A stretch of DNA of 64,000 bases from Psychromarinibacter halotolerans (GTDB taxonomy: Bacteria > Pseudomonadota > Alphaproteobacteria > Rhodobacterales > Rhodobacteraceae): the NCBI RefSeq assembly GCF_029168315.1, contig NZ_JARGYD010000002.1, forward strand, positions 310,001-374,000. Direction: 5' to 3'. Position 1 is the first letter of the stretch. Every line of letters begins with the position of its first letter. The position numbers and the translations under genes are program-made. This document shows, piece after piece, positions 33,621 through 42,550 of the stretch. The notes below the pieces were generated by a model. The model made no database searches, had not been told where the DNA came from, and saw nothing but the letters and a program-made list of their open reading frames with translations.

Positions 33621-33677
33621 TTCTTCTCTTGGAAAATACCTCGGGGGAGTCGCGCAGCGACGGGGGCAGAGCCCCCT
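33621..33677 (+). repeat. Two-hairpin intergenic repeat, copy 1
   Basis: Begins TTCTTCTCTT, then AAAATACCTCGGGGG, then stem GTCGC/GCGAC (33649-33661), then stem GGGGGC/GCCCCC. It starts 23 nt after the GST stop and lies between convergent genes. It shares its layout and most bases with copies at 37621 and 42551. On the minus strand the hairpins are followed by TATTTT, so it may also terminate the opposing gene. Confidence 0.85.
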
Positions 33678-33734
33678 CCCCGATCCGGATCCGCGAACGC
33701 GATGCTCGTCACATCGGCGCGGCCCGCTCGGGCC

Positions 33735-34418
33735 TCAGAAGCTGAACGAGACGCCGATGTTGATCGCGTTGGTCACCACGTCGGTTTTCAGCGTGCCGCC
33801 GCTGGCAAGGTCCGCCTCGTTCATCGAGTAGGTGCCCTTGTATTCGCCGAACACGGCCCAACGGTCGTTGAAGCTGTACTTGATCCCGGCCACCGCCTGC
33901 ACCGCCGCGCCGGTCAGCTGGTACTCGAACGTCTTGCCGCCCGCCGTCTCGACGTCGACATGGGGAATCGCCAGACCGGCCCCGGCGCCGACATAGGGCG
34001 TCAGACGGCCGTTCATCCACTGGCCCGGCCAGCGGTACCAGACATTCGCCGTGATCGTGTTCAGACCGTCGGTGAACTCCAGCCGGTCGAACCCGTTGGT
34101 CGCCAGCGTCTCGTCGTCCGCGTAGACCTTGTTGTGCGAGAAATCGAGACCGAAGCCCAGGTTCGGGTTCCGCTGCAGCCAGTAGGTGGCGCGGAAACCG
34201 TAGTAAGGCGGCATTTCGAACGGACGGCCTTCCCAGGTCGACAGAAAGCTGAAATCGCCGACGCCGCCGGGGTCATTGCCCTCGACGCGGCTGTGCGGCG
34301 CAGCCTGATAGCCGGTGTAGAAGCTCAGTTCGGTCTCGGCCAGGGCCGGGCCCGCAAGCGCCGCACCGAAACCCGCGGCGACAAGGGCCGCACCGATGAT
34401 TTTGCCGACAGCTTTCAT
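33735..34418 (-). CDS. Outer-membrane beta-barrel protein (lipid A oxidase/LpxQ-like)
   Basis: A 227-residue protein with a signal peptide (MKAVGKIIGAALVAAGFGAALAGPALA) and alternating beta strands ending INIGVSFSF, with a terminal Phe for barrel assembly. The region SFYTGYQAAPHSRVEGNDPGG and WEGRPFEMPPYYG resembles proteins named lipid A oxidase in Rhizobiales and Rhodobacterales, enzymes that convert lipid A glucosamine to aminogluconate; an OmpW-type porin is the alternative. Start 34418 follows AGGAG. It is divergent from the petABC operon. Confidence 0.6.
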   Translation of the reverse strand: MKAVGKIIGAALVAAGFGAALAGPALAETELSFYTGYQAAPHSRVEGNDPGGVGDFSFLSTWEGRPFEMPPYYGFRATYWLQRNPNLGFGLDFSHNKVYADDETLATNGFDRLEFTDGLNTITANVWYRWPGQWMNGRLTPYVGAGAGLAIPHVDVETAGGKTFEYQLTGAAVQAVAGIKYSFNDRWAVFGEYKGTYSMNEADLASGGTLKTDVVTNAINIGVSFSF

Positions 34419-34738
34419 GGACTGGATGCTCCTGTGTCCCGGCAGCGCGGCCGGTGAAACGGTCGCGCCCCTTGGTTTGCCGTGCATGTGACTCTTCATG
34501 CACCGGAATTCAAACCCTTTCCGATACAAAACTCCGCGATATGGCGCAGGAGGGGCAGTTTTGCCGCCAAACACCAGGATTTCGCGGGGTACCGCGACAA
34601 CGCGCCCCAGGCATAGGCGAATGCCCGCTTTACGCGTCAAGGGCTTCCGCCTATTACGGCGAGGCATGCAGGTGCGGTCCGTCCGCGCCTCTATCGATAA
34701 TGCAGGCCGGCCAGCCGGCTCAGGAATGGAGAACGCTC
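34419..34738. promoter_or_regulatory. Divergent promoter region of the barrel gene and petABC
   Basis: A 320-nt gap without a gene. GTGCATG (34482-34488) and CATGCAC (34497-34503) form a 7-bp inverted repeat with an 8-nt spacer near the barrel gene, a candidate operator. For petA a possible promoter is TTTACG (34629-34634), 17-nt spacer, TATTAC (34652-34657). Two long GC-rich stretches between these hold nothing recognisable. Confidence 0.45.
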
Positions 34739-35302
34739 GTGTCCCACGCAGATGACCACGAAGGCACGCGTCGCGACTTTCTATATTACGCGACGGCGGG
34801 CGCAGGGGTGGTGACGGCCGGTGCGGCTGTATGGCCGCTCGTCAACCAGATGAACCCCTCCGCCGACGTCCAGGCGCTCAGCTCGATCCGGGTGGACATC
34901 AGCGGCGTCGCGGAAGGCACGCAGCTGACCGTGAAGTGGCTCGGCAAGCCGGTCTTCATCCGGCACCGCACCGCGGACGAGATCGAAAGCGCGAACTCGG
35001 TCGACGTGTCGTCGCTGCCGGACTCGAACGCACGCAACGCGAACCTCGCCGCCGACGCCGACGCGACCGACGCGAACCGCGCGCTGGACGGCGAAGAGAA
35101 ATGGCTTGTCATGATGGGCGTGTGCACGCACCTCGGCTGCGTGCCGCTGGGCGACGGCGCCGGTGACTTCGGCGGCTGGTTCTGCCCCTGCCACGGCTCT
35201 CACTACGACGCCGCCGGCCGCATCCGCCGCGGCCCTGCGCCTGAAAACCTGCCGGTCCCGGTCGCCGCCTTCGACGGCGAGACGACCATCGTGCTCGGAT
35301 AA
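34739..35302 (+). CDS. petA: Rieske iron-sulfur subunit of cytochrome bc1
   Basis: A 187-residue protein beginning VSHADDHEGTRRDFLYYATA, with a GTG start preceded by GGAG. The RR-D-F-L pattern at residues 11-15 is a Tat signal that stays as the membrane anchor. The [2Fe-2S] ligands are Cys129 and His131 in CTHLGC and Cys149 and His152 in CPCHGSH. It transfers electrons from ubiquinol to cytochrome c1 and is the first gene of petABC, as in Rhodobacter. Confidence 0.95.
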   Translation: MSHADDHEGTRRDFLYYATAGAGVVTAGAAVWPLVNQMNPSADVQALSSIRVDISGVAEGTQLTVKWLGKPVFIRHRTADEIESANSVDVSSLPDSNARNANLAADADATDANRALDGEEKWLVMMGVCTHLGCVPLGDGAGDFGGWFCPCHGSHYDAAGRIRRGPAPENLPVPVAAFDGETTIVLG

Positions 35303-35314
35303 GGGAGGAATAGA

Positions 35315-36652
35315 ATGTCCGGAATTCCCCACGACCATTACGAGCCGAAGTCCGGCTTCGAGAAATGGCTCGACAAGCGCCTGAAAGTCGTCGCGCTGGT
35401 CTATGACACCCTGATGATCCCCACGCCCAAGAACCTGAACTGGATGTGGATCTGGGGCATCGTCCTTGCCTTCTGCCTTGCCCTGCAGATCGGCACCGGC
35501 ATCGTTCTGGCGATGCACTATACCCCGCATGTCGACAACGCCTTCGCGTCGATCGAACACATCATGCGCAACGTGAACGGCGGACACATGATCCGCTACG
35601 TCCACATGAACGGCGCCTCGCTGTTCTTCTTCGCCGTCTATCTCCACATCTTCCGCGGTCTCTACTACGGGTCCTACAAGGCCCCTCGCGAGATCACGTG
35701 GATCGTCGGCATGCTGATCTACCTGCTGATGATGGGCACCGCCTTCATGGGCTACGTGCTGCCGTGGGGCCAGATGTCGTTCTGGGGCGCCACCGTCATC
35801 ACCGGCCTGTTCGGCGCGATCCCGTTCATCGGCGAATCGATCCAGACCTGGCTGCTGGGCGGACCCGCCGTGGACAACGCCACGCTGAACCGCTTCTTCT
35901 CGCTGCACTACCTGCTGCCCTTCGTCATCGCGGGGCTGGTGATCGTGCACATCTGGGCCTTCCACTCGACCGGCAACAACAACCCCACCGGCGTTGAGGT
36001 CCGCCGCACCTCGAAGGCCGAGGCGCAGAAGGACACGCTGCCGTTCTGGCCCTACTTCGTGCTGAAGGACCTGTTCGCCCTGGCGCTGGTCCTGGTGGTC
36101 TTCTTCGCGATCGTCGGCTTCATGCCCAACTACCTGGGCCACCCCGACAACTACATCGAGGCGAACCCGCTCGCGACGCCCGCCCACATCGTGCCCGAAT
36201 GGTACTTCCTGCCGTTCTACGCGATCCTGCGCGCCTTCACCGGCGACGTCTGGGTGGTGATGTTCGCAAGCTGGATCACCGGCGGCATCGTCGACGCCAA
36301 GTTCTTCGGCGTACTGGCGATGTTCGGCGCGATCGCGGTCATGGCGCTGGCGCCGTGGCTCGACACCTCGTCGGTCCGCTCGGGCAAGTACCGCCCGATG
36401 TTCAAGTGGTGGTTCTGGCTGCTGGCCATCGACTTCGTCGTCCTGATGTGGGCGGGCGCGATGCCGGCGGAACCGCCCTACTCGACCATCTCGCTGATCG
36501 GGGCCACCTACTGGTTCGCCTACTTCCTGGTGATCCTGCCCCTGCTCGGCGTGATCGAGAAACCGGTGGCGCGTCCCGCGACCATCGAAGAAGACTTCGC
36601 CGCGCACTATCCCAAGGCAGACGCCTCGGGTGACGTGAAACCGGCCGAGTGA
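35315..36652 (+). CDS. petB: Cytochrome b subunit of cytochrome bc1
   Basis: A 445-residue membrane protein with eight to nine hydrophobic helices. The two haem-ligand pairs are seen in YVHMNGASLFFFAVYLHIF and in SLHYLLPFVIAGLVIVHIW, and the quinol-site PEWY in VPEWYFLPFY (about residue 295). It is preceded by a strong site, GGGAGGAATAG. The length and motif order match Rhodobacter PetB. It is followed almost directly by petC. Confidence 0.97.
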   Translation: MSGIPHDHYEPKSGFEKWLDKRLKVVALVYDTLMIPTPKNLNWMWIWGIVLAFCLALQIGTGIVLAMHYTPHVDNAFASIEHIMRNVNGGHMIRYVHMNGASLFFFAVYLHIFRGLYYGSYKAPREITWIVGMLIYLLMMGTAFMGYVLPWGQMSFWGATVITGLFGAIPFIGESIQTWLLGGPAVDNATLNRFFSLHYLLPFVIAGLVIVHIWAFHSTGNNNPTGVEVRRTSKAEAQKDTLPFWPYFVLKDLFALALVLVVFFAIVGFMPNYLGHPDNYIEANPLATPAHIVPEWYFLPFYAILRAFTGDVWVVMFASWITGGIVDAKFFGVLAMFGAIAVMALAPWLDTSSVRSGKYRPMFKWWFWLLAIDFVVLMWAGAMPAEPPYSTISLIGATYWFAYFLVILPLLGVIEKPVARPATIEEDFAAHYPKADASGDVKPAE

Positions 36653-36660
36653 GAAAGGCG

Positions 36661-37533
36661 ATGAAGATGATCCAAGCCAAGACCCTTTCCGCCGCCGCGC
36701 TCGCCGCGCTTCTGGGCCTGTCGCCGCTTGCCGGCTGGGCCCAGGAGGACCACGGGGAAGAGGAAGCGCACGCCGCCGAGGAAGAGCATGCCGCCGATGC
36801 GGCCCATGCCGAAGGCCACGTGACGGACTACGCCTTCTCGTTCGAAGGACCGTTCGGCGCCTACGACCAGTTCCAGCTGCAGCGCGGCCTCCAAGTCTAC
36901 ACCGAGGTTTGCTCTGCCTGCCACGGGCTACAGTACGTGCCGCTGCGCACCCTGCACGACGAAGGCGGCGTCGGGCTCCCCGAGGATCAGGTCCGCGCCT
37001 ACGCGGCGCAGTACGAGGTCTTCGACCCCGAGCTCGACGATTACCGTCCCGCGACCCCGACCGACCACTTCCCGGCGAACACCTCGGTCGGCGCGCCCGA
37101 CCTGTCGCTGATGGCCAAAGGCCGCGCGGGCTTCCACGGCCCCTACGGCACCGGCCTCAGCCAGCTGTTCAACGGCATGGGCGGCGCCGAGTACATCGCC
37201 TCGCTTCTGACCGGCTACACCGGTGAGGAAAAAGTCGAAGCTGGCGTGACCCTGTACGAGAACACCGCCTTCCCGGGCGGCTGGATCGGCATGGCCCCGC
37301 CGCTGTACGGCGAGGACGTCGATTTCGAGGACGGCGCCCCCAACGACATCGCAGCCGAGGCGCAGGACGTCGCGGCCTTCCTGATGTGGACGGCGGAACC
37401 CAAGATGATGGCGCGCAAGCAGGCCGGCTTCACCGCCGTGATCTTCCTGATCCTGCTGACCTCGCTGCTGTACCTGACGAACAAGCGCATCTGGAAACCG
37501 GTCAAAAAGGGCGGCACCACGCCCGCCGAGTGA
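36661..37533 (+). CDS. petC: Cytochrome c1 subunit of cytochrome bc1
   Basis: A 290-residue protein: signal peptide to about residue 28 (LAGWAQ), a His/Glu/Ala-rich acidic stretch at about 29-52 (EDHGEEEAHAAEEEHAADAA), haem motif CSACH at 84-88, a likely Met ligand in GMAPPLYG and one C-terminal membrane anchor (AVIFLILLTSLLYL). Start 36661 is preferred over a GTG four codons upstream because of a GAGAAAGG site. The acidic, His-rich segment is unlike the Rhodobacter protein and may bind metal or cytochrome c. Confidence 0.93.
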   Translation: MKMIQAKTLSAAALAALLGLSPLAGWAQEDHGEEEAHAAEEEHAADAAHAEGHVTDYAFSFEGPFGAYDQFQLQRGLQVYTEVCSACHGLQYVPLRTLHDEGGVGLPEDQVRAYAAQYEVFDPELDDYRPATPTDHFPANTSVGAPDLSLMAKGRAGFHGPYGTGLSQLFNGMGGAEYIASLLTGYTGEEKVEAGVTLYENTAFPGGWIGMAPPLYGEDVDFEDGAPNDIAAEAQDVAAFLMWTAEPKMMARKQAGFTAVIFLILLTSLLYLTNKRIWKPVKKGGTTPAE

Positions 37534-37556
37534 TCTGGTCAGACCACCGCAACGGA

Positions 37557-37583
37557 ACGCCCGCCCTCACCGGCGGGCGTTTC
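37557..37583 (+). terminator. Terminator of the petABC operon
   Basis: A 9-bp perfect stem ACGCCCGCC/GGCGGGCGT with a 6-nt loop, followed by TTTC, 23 nt after the petC stop. It stands before the second copy of the two-hairpin repeat. Confidence 0.8.
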
Positions 37584-37620
37584 GCGTATCAGGCCCCCCG
37601 AACCTTCAACCCCTGCCTGC

Positions 37621-37682
37621 TTCTTCTCTTTAAAAATACCTCGGGGGGGTCGCACCCTCGGTGCGACGGGGGCAGCGCCCCC
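37621..37682 (+). repeat. Two-hairpin intergenic repeat, copy 2
   Basis: TTCTTCTCTT, AAAATACCTCGGGGG, stem GTCGCACC/GGTGCGAC with a CTC loop, then GGGGGC/GCCCCC. The first stem is longer than in copy 1 and differs by paired changes. It lies between petC and the convergent thiQ. Confidence 0.85.
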
Positions 37683-37788
37683 TGCCACCTCTCGAACCTT
37701 CGCAACGTCGGGTCGACAGGTTCGACGTCGCGCCACTGGCACCGCCGAAGCACGGGGGCGCTGCAAATAACGGCAAAGCTGGGCCCCC

Positions 37789-38487
37789 TCACGCCTCTCC
37801 GAGATAGGCGCGCAGCGTCTTCGGCGGTGCGGCGAACAGGTCGGCGGTGTCTTCCGGCGGCTGCGCAACACCCTCGGCCACCAACACCGTCTCGCCCCCC
37901 AGCCGCTGTGCGTCGCGCGGATCGTGGGTGACCATCAGAACCGTCGCGCCCGTCTCGGCGGCGACCTCGCGGACAAGGTCCAGCATCTCGGCCCGCAGCG
38001 CGGGGCCCAGCGCGGCGAAGGGCTCGTCCAGCAACATCAAAGGCCGCGACCGCAGCAACACCCGCGCCAGCGCCACGCGGCTTTGCTGGCCGCCCGACAG
38101 CGCGGCGGGCTTGCGCGCACCCAGTCCGTCCAACCCGACGCGCCGCAGGCTTTCGTCCACCCGCGACCAACCGGCGCGGTCCAGCTTCAGCCCCGGCGAC
38201 AGGCCCAGTCCGACGTTCTGCGCCACGGTCAGATGCGGGAACAGGTTGTTGTCCTGAAACACGATCGACAGTGGCCGCGCGCCGGGGTCCAGCGGCGCCA
38301 GATCGCGGTCGTCCCACAACACCCGCCCCGCCGTCGGGGCAAGAAAGCCTGCGATCAGCGACAGCAGCGTCGACTTCCCCGCCCCCGACGGACCGACCAC
38401 CGCGACCATGCGCCCGGGCGCGGCCGACCAGTCCGCCGCCAGCCGGAAATCGCCCTGTTCGAACACCAGTTCCTCAAGCGTCAGCAC
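37789..38487 (-). CDS. thiQ: Thiamine ABC transporter ATP-binding protein ThiQ
   Basis: A 232-residue ABC ATPase with Walker A GPSGAGKST, Q-loop QDNNLFPHLTVAQNV, signature LSGGQQSRVALARVLL and Walker B PLMLLDEPFAALG. NNLFPHLTV is typical of ThiQ. A GTG start (VLTLEELVFEQG) at 38487 overlaps thiP by 14 nt; the upstream in-frame ATG would give a Cys-rich extension inside thiP. It is the last gene of thiBPQ, under the TPP riboswitch. Confidence 0.88.
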   Translation of the reverse strand: MLTLEELVFEQGDFRLAADWSAAPGRMVAVVGPSGAGKSTLLSLIAGFLAPTAGRVLWDDRDLAPLDPGARPLSIVFQDNNLFPHLTVAQNVGLGLSPGLKLDRAGWSRVDESLRRVGLDGLGARKPAALSGGQQSRVALARVLLRSRPLMLLDEPFAALGPALRAEMLDLVREVAAETGATVLMVTHDPRDAQRLGGETVLVAEGVAQPPEDTADLFAAPPKTLRAYLGEA

Positions 38488-40030
38488 GCATCCGCCCTCC
38501 GCGGTCGAAGATCCAGAACAGCCCAAGGCTGCACACCAGCAGCACCAGCGCCGCCGCCGCCGCCTGTTCCATCCGGTAACTGCCCATCAGCGCGTACAGC
38601 TGCATCGGCAACGTGACCTGCCCCGGATCGGCGAACAGCGCGATCACGCCAAGGTCGCCCATCGACAGCGCCGCCGCCAGCCCCCCTGCAAAGCCCACTG
38701 GCCGGGCCAGCGCCGGCAGCACCATGTACCGCATCCGCGCCCATCCCCGCAGACCCAACGAGTCGGCCAACGGGCCGCGCACCGCTTCGACCTCGGCAAG
38801 GGCCGGGGCAAGGGCGCGGTACGCGAAGGGCAGACTCATCAGCGCGTTGACCAAAGCGGTGATCGGCAACGCCAGCGCCACCGGGTCCGCAACCGGGTAG
38901 ACCAGCAGGAACAGCCCCGTGCCGATCACAAGCGGCGACACCGCGATCGCCAGCGAGGCCAACGCCTCGGCCCCGCCGCGCACCCATCCCCGCGACCACT
39001 GCGCCAGCAGCGCCAGCGACAGGGCCAGCCACAGCGCCAGCGCGGTCGAACTCAGCGCGACGGCCAGCGACCGCACCGTCGCCTGCACAACCGACGACGG
39101 CAGCGTGGCAAGGCCCGGCAGGCCCCGCAGCACGATCAGCGCAAGCGGCGTCAGCAGGAACAGCGTGGCCAGCAGGATCGCCGCCGCATCCAGCAACCGC
39201 ATGCCCGCCGACGAGATCCCCCACCGTTCCACGACCCGGCCCAGCCCGCCGCCAAGGCCGGACGGCAGGCTGACCTTCCAGACAGCCAGCGCGGCAACGG
39301 CGCAGATCGCGAACTGGATCAGCGACAGGATCGCGGCGCGGCCAAGGTCGAACTCGAACCGGAACGCCTGATAGATCGCCAGCTCCACTGTCGTACCGCG
39401 CGGACCGCCGCCCAGCGTCAACGCCACCGCGAAGCTGGTGGTGCAGACAAGGAAGATCACCAAAAGCGCGCCCGGCGCCACGGCCCGCAGCATCGGCCAT
39501 TCCAGCCGCCGGAACACATCGCGCGGACCCATGCCCAGCGCGGCCGCCAGCCGGAAGCGTTCGGCGGGGATCGCTAGCCATCCCTGCAGGATCAGCCGCA
39601 CCGCCAACGGCATGTTGAAGAAGACGTGGGCCAGCACGACGCCGTGCAGCCCGTAAATGTGGATCGGCCCCAGCCCGACCCAGCCCAGTGCCGTGCTCAG
39701 GATGCCGCTGCGGCCGAACACCGCCAGCAGACCCAGCACCGCCACGATGGTCGGCAGGATGAACGGCGCGCCCAGAAGCGTCACCAGCAACGTCCGTCCC
39801 GGGAACCGCCGCCGGGCCAGTGCCCGCGCCACCGGCACCGCCAGCGCCACGCTGAAGACCGCCGACAGAACCGCCTGCACCAGCGTGAACCGGATCGCCG
39901 CCCAGTCCGCCGGCCCCAGCCGGGGGGCGTCCTCCGACCGCAGCGCCACCGCCGCCAGCGTGCCAAGGATCAGCGCCGCGACGATTGCCGCCGCGACGCC
40001 CCCCGACAGGCGGATCACCGGGTGTTTCAC
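38474..40030 (-). CDS. thiP: Thiamine ABC transporter permease ThiP
   Basis: A 518-residue permease with two homologous halves of about six helices, each with a binding-protein-dependent transport (EAA-like) loop: RLAAALGMGPRDVFRRLEWP and DSLGLRGWARMRYMVLPAL. That duplicated layout is typical of ThiP/FbpB. The GTG start (40030) overlaps the thiB stop, a common coupling; a longer ATG start 21 nt upstream is possible. It works with ThiB and ThiQ in thiamine or TPP import. Confidence 0.9.
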   Translation of the reverse strand: MKHPVIRLSGGVAAAIVAALILGTLAAVALRSEDAPRLGPADWAAIRFTLVQAVLSAVFSVALAVPVARALARRRFPGRTLLVTLLGAPFILPTIVAVLGLLAVFGRSGILSTALGWVGLGPIHIYGLHGVVLAHVFFNMPLAVRLILQGWLAIPAERFRLAAALGMGPRDVFRRLEWPMLRAVAPGALLVIFLVCTTSFAVALTLGGGPRGTTVELAIYQAFRFEFDLGRAAILSLIQFAICAVAALAVWKVSLPSGLGGGLGRVVERWGISSAGMRLLDAAAILLATLFLLTPLALIVLRGLPGLATLPSSVVQATVRSLAVALSSTALALWLALSLALLAQWSRGWVRGGAEALASLAIAVSPLVIGTGLFLLVYPVADPVALALPITALVNALMSLPFAYRALAPALAEVEAVRGPLADSLGLRGWARMRYMVLPALARPVGFAGGLAAALSMGDLGVIALFADPGQVTLPMQLYALMGSYRMEQAAAAALVLLVCSLGLFWIFDRGGRMRADA

Positions 40031-41016
40031 CGGGCCAGCGCGGCCAGCCACTTCTGCATCGCCGCCTCGCGCACGGCGTCGGCCTCGTCCGCCGGGTACA
40101 GCAGCGCCGTGTCCGGCGTCACCAGCCCGTCGAACCCATCGGCCAGCCCGCCTTCGGGCAGCACCGCCGGGTACATCCAGTTGGTTTCCGGGATCACCGA
40201 CTGGAAGCCTTCGGACAGCATGAAGGCAAGGAACGCGTCAGCCAACTCGGGCTGATCGGTGTTCGCCAGCTTGCCCGCGACCTCGACCTGCAGATAGTGC
40301 CCTTCTTCGAACGGCGCTGCGGCCTTGGTGTCGTCGCCTTCCGCGATGACGTGGTAGGCCGGCGACGTCGTATAGCTCAGCACCATGTCCGCTTCGCCGT
40401 CCAGAAACAGCCCGTAAGCCTCGGACCAGCCGGCGGTGACGGTCAGGATATTGGCGGACAGGTCCTCCCACCACGCTTCGGCCGCGTCACCGAACGCCGC
40501 TTCGGCCCACATCAGCAAGCCAAGACCGGGGGTCGAGGTGCGCGGATCCTGGATGATCACGGTCAGGTCGCTGTCGGCCAGCGCCCGCAGGCTGGCGGGC
40601 GGGCTGTCCAGCCGGGTCGTGTCGTAGACAAAGGCGAAGTAGCCCCAGTCATAGGGCAGGAACAGCGGATCGTCCCACGCCACCGGCAGGTCCAGCGCAT
40701 CGGTCGCGACCCCGTGCTCGGCGAACAGCCCCGTCGCGGCCGCATCGGCGGTCAGGTTGGTGTCCAGCCCAAGGATCACATCGGCATCCGACCGGTCGCC
40801 TTCCAGCTTCAGCCGCGCCAGAAGCGACGCGCCGTCCCCCGACGCGATCAGTTGCAGATCGCAGCCGCAGGTTTCCTCGAACGCGGCCTCGATCTGCGGG
40901 CCGGGGCCCCACTCGGTGACGAAGCTGTCATAGGTCAGCACACGCAGCACGGGCGTGTCCTGCGCGACGGCAGGATGGGCAAGAACCGCAAGCGCGGCAA
41001 TGGTGGGAAATCTCAT
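40027..41016 (-). CDS. thiB: Thiamine-binding periplasmic protein ThiB
   Basis: A 329-residue receptor with a signal peptide (MRFPTIAALAVLAHPAVAQ). ThiB features include VLRVLTYDSFVTEWGPGPQIE, a Cys-x-Cys pair (ETCGCDLQL), DVILGLDTNL, PYDWGYFAFVYD and SYTTSPAYHVIAEGD. The start follows AGGAGGAC and is directly below a TPP riboswitch. It brings thiamine, TMP or TPP to ThiP. Confidence 0.93.
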   Translation of the reverse strand: MRFPTIAALAVLAHPAVAQDTPVLRVLTYDSFVTEWGPGPQIEAAFEETCGCDLQLIASGDGASLLARLKLEGDRSDADVILGLDTNLTADAAATGLFAEHGVATDALDLPVAWDDPLFLPYDWGYFAFVYDTTRLDSPPASLRALADSDLTVIIQDPRTSTPGLGLLMWAEAAFGDAAEAWWEDLSANILTVTAGWSEAYGLFLDGEADMVLSYTTSPAYHVIAEGDDTKAAAPFEEGHYLQVEVAGKLANTDQPELADAFLAFMLSEGFQSVIPETNWMYPAVLPEGGLADGFDGLVTPDTALLYPADEADAVREAAMQKWLAALAR

Positions 41017-41067
41017 GGCTGGTCCTCCTGTGTTGACGGTCGGGTCAGGCTGGAGGCGTTCCATTCA

Positions 41068-41147
41068 CCTTCCCTCCGCCGGTATGAGCCGGTTCAGGTT
41101 CAACGGGTCCGCATTCGCGTCTCAGCCCGACAGGGCACCCCGAGGTA
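41068..41147 (-). promoter_or_regulatory. TPP (thiamine pyrophosphate) riboswitch
   Basis: The minus strand shows the THI box: TCGGGGTGCC (start), GGCTGAGA, then ACCCGTTGAACCTGAACCGG and CTCATACCGGCGGAGGGAA, in the right order. It ends about 50 nt before the thiB start. A CCTCC sequence near 41052-41057 (complement) could pair with the thiB AGGAGG site when TPP is bound, so control is probably at translation. Confidence 0.95.
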
Positions 41148-41268
41148 CCGTCTGACGTAGGGCCTGCCGCCCCGCTTGGCAAGCAGCCCGTCGCACCCGG
41201 CTCCCCCTGCGCCCGCCACGATGACGCGGCGTTGCGGTGCCATGCGGTGGACGCATGGCCGAATATAT

Positions 41269-41287
41269 TACATGATGCTGTCATGTA
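41269..41287. promoter_or_regulatory. Inverted repeat TACATGA-N5-TCATGTA
   Basis: Two perfect 7-nt arms with a TGCTG spacer lie between the thi riboswitch transcript and the MFS gene, 80 nt before the latter's start and next to AATATATTA. It looks like a dimeric repressor site for the MFS gene, the thi promoter, or both. The stretch 41148-41268 otherwise holds nothing. Confidence 0.55.
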
Positions 41288-41366
41288 TTTCGCGTGGACA
41301 ACGCCCGCGCAGCCATGCAATACGCGCGTCCTCCCGTCCGACCGACCCACCACAGAAAGCCGCCTT

Positions 41367-42548
41367 ATGGATCTCCTCCGCGACCCGCGCGCGATCGCCC
41401 TGCTGCTTGCCGCATCGATCACGATCATGTCCAACGCGACGATCAGCCCGTCGCTGCCGGGGATCGAGGCGCTGTATTCCGACACGCCCAACGCCGGGCT
41501 GCTGACCCGGCTGCTGGTCACCGCCCCCGCGCTGCTGATCGCCATCGCCGCGCCCTTCGCCGGGATGGCCGCCGACCGGTTCGGCCGCAAACGGCAGCTG
41601 CTGGCCGGTGTGATCCTGTTCGCCCTCGCCGGCAGCGCCGGGCTGTGGCTGGACAACCTGTACGCCCTGCTGGCCAGCCGCCTGATCCTCGGCCTTGCGG
41701 TCGCGGCCGTCATGACCGCGCAGGCCGCGATGCTGGGCGACATCTATTCCGGCCCCGACCGGGGCCGATTCATGGGGCTTCAGATGTCGGCGGTGAACTT
41801 CGGCGGCTTCATCTTCATCGGCCTTGCCGGCTGGCTTGCGGGCATCGGCGCGCTGCTGCCCTTCGCCCTGTACGCGGTGGCCGCGCTGTACCTGCCGCTG
41901 CTGTGGAAGGCCCTGCCCGACACCCACGGCGGCGCCCCGGCCGACCACGGTCCCGCCTCTGCCGACGGAGAAGCCAACTGGTTCGCGGTCCTGTGCTTCG
42001 TGATCTTCCTGTGCGGGCTGGCCTTCATCCTGTTCTACGTGATGCCCACGCAGATGCCGTACTACCTTGCCGCCAACGGCCATACCGATCCGAAGATGGC
42101 CGGGCTGGTGATGGCCTGCGTCGTGCTGGCCGCCGGCGTCGCGTCGCTGTTCTTCGGCCCGATCCGGATGCGGCTGGGCCGCGGCGGCACTCCCGCACTG
42201 GGCTTCGCGATCATGGCGGTCGGGTTCTTCGTGCTGCAGGCGGTGCACGCGCTGCCGGTCTACTGCGCGGGCGCGCTGCTGGTCGGAACCGGCGTCGGGC
42301 TGGTCATGCCAAACTTCGTCGCCATCGCGCTGGACGTCGCGCCCCCCAACCACCGCGGGGCGGTCAGCGGCGCGATCACCACGGCGATCTTCCTCGGGCA
42401 GTTCATCTCGCCGCTTGTCAGCCAGCCGCTGATCGACGCCTTCGGCTATGACATCATGTTCGAGGCGACAGCGGTGGTCCTGCTGATCATTGTTCCGGCG
42501 GTGTTCTTCGGCCTGCGCCCGCCGCGCCGCGAACTGGCAGGGGCCTAG
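41367..42548 (+). CDS. MFS transporter (drug or metabolite efflux type)
   Basis: A 393-residue membrane protein with about 12 helices. MFS signatures: GMAADRFGRKRQLLAG between helices 2 and 3 (about residue 65) and LVMPNFVAIALDVAPPNHRGAVSG near residue 315. An acidic hydrophilic loop near residue 190 separates the halves. It resembles Bcr/CflA or 12-TM multidrug families. An inverted repeat upstream suggests repressor control. The substrate is unknown. Confidence 0.85.
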   Translation: MDLLRDPRAIALLLAASITIMSNATISPSLPGIEALYSDTPNAGLLTRLLVTAPALLIAIAAPFAGMAADRFGRKRQLLAGVILFALAGSAGLWLDNLYALLASRLILGLAVAAVMTAQAAMLGDIYSGPDRGRFMGLQMSAVNFGGFIFIGLAGWLAGIGALLPFALYAVAALYLPLLWKALPDTHGGAPADHGPASADGEANWFAVLCFVIFLCGLAFILFYVMPTQMPYYLAANGHTDPKMAGLVMACVVLAAGVASLFFGPIRMRLGRGGTPALGFAIMAVGFFVLQAVHALPVYCAGALLVGTGVGLVMPNFVAIALDVAPPNHRGAVSGAITTAIFLGQFISPLVSQPLIDAFGYDIMFEATAVVLLIIVPAVFFGLRPPRRELAGA

Positions 42549-42550
42549 GC

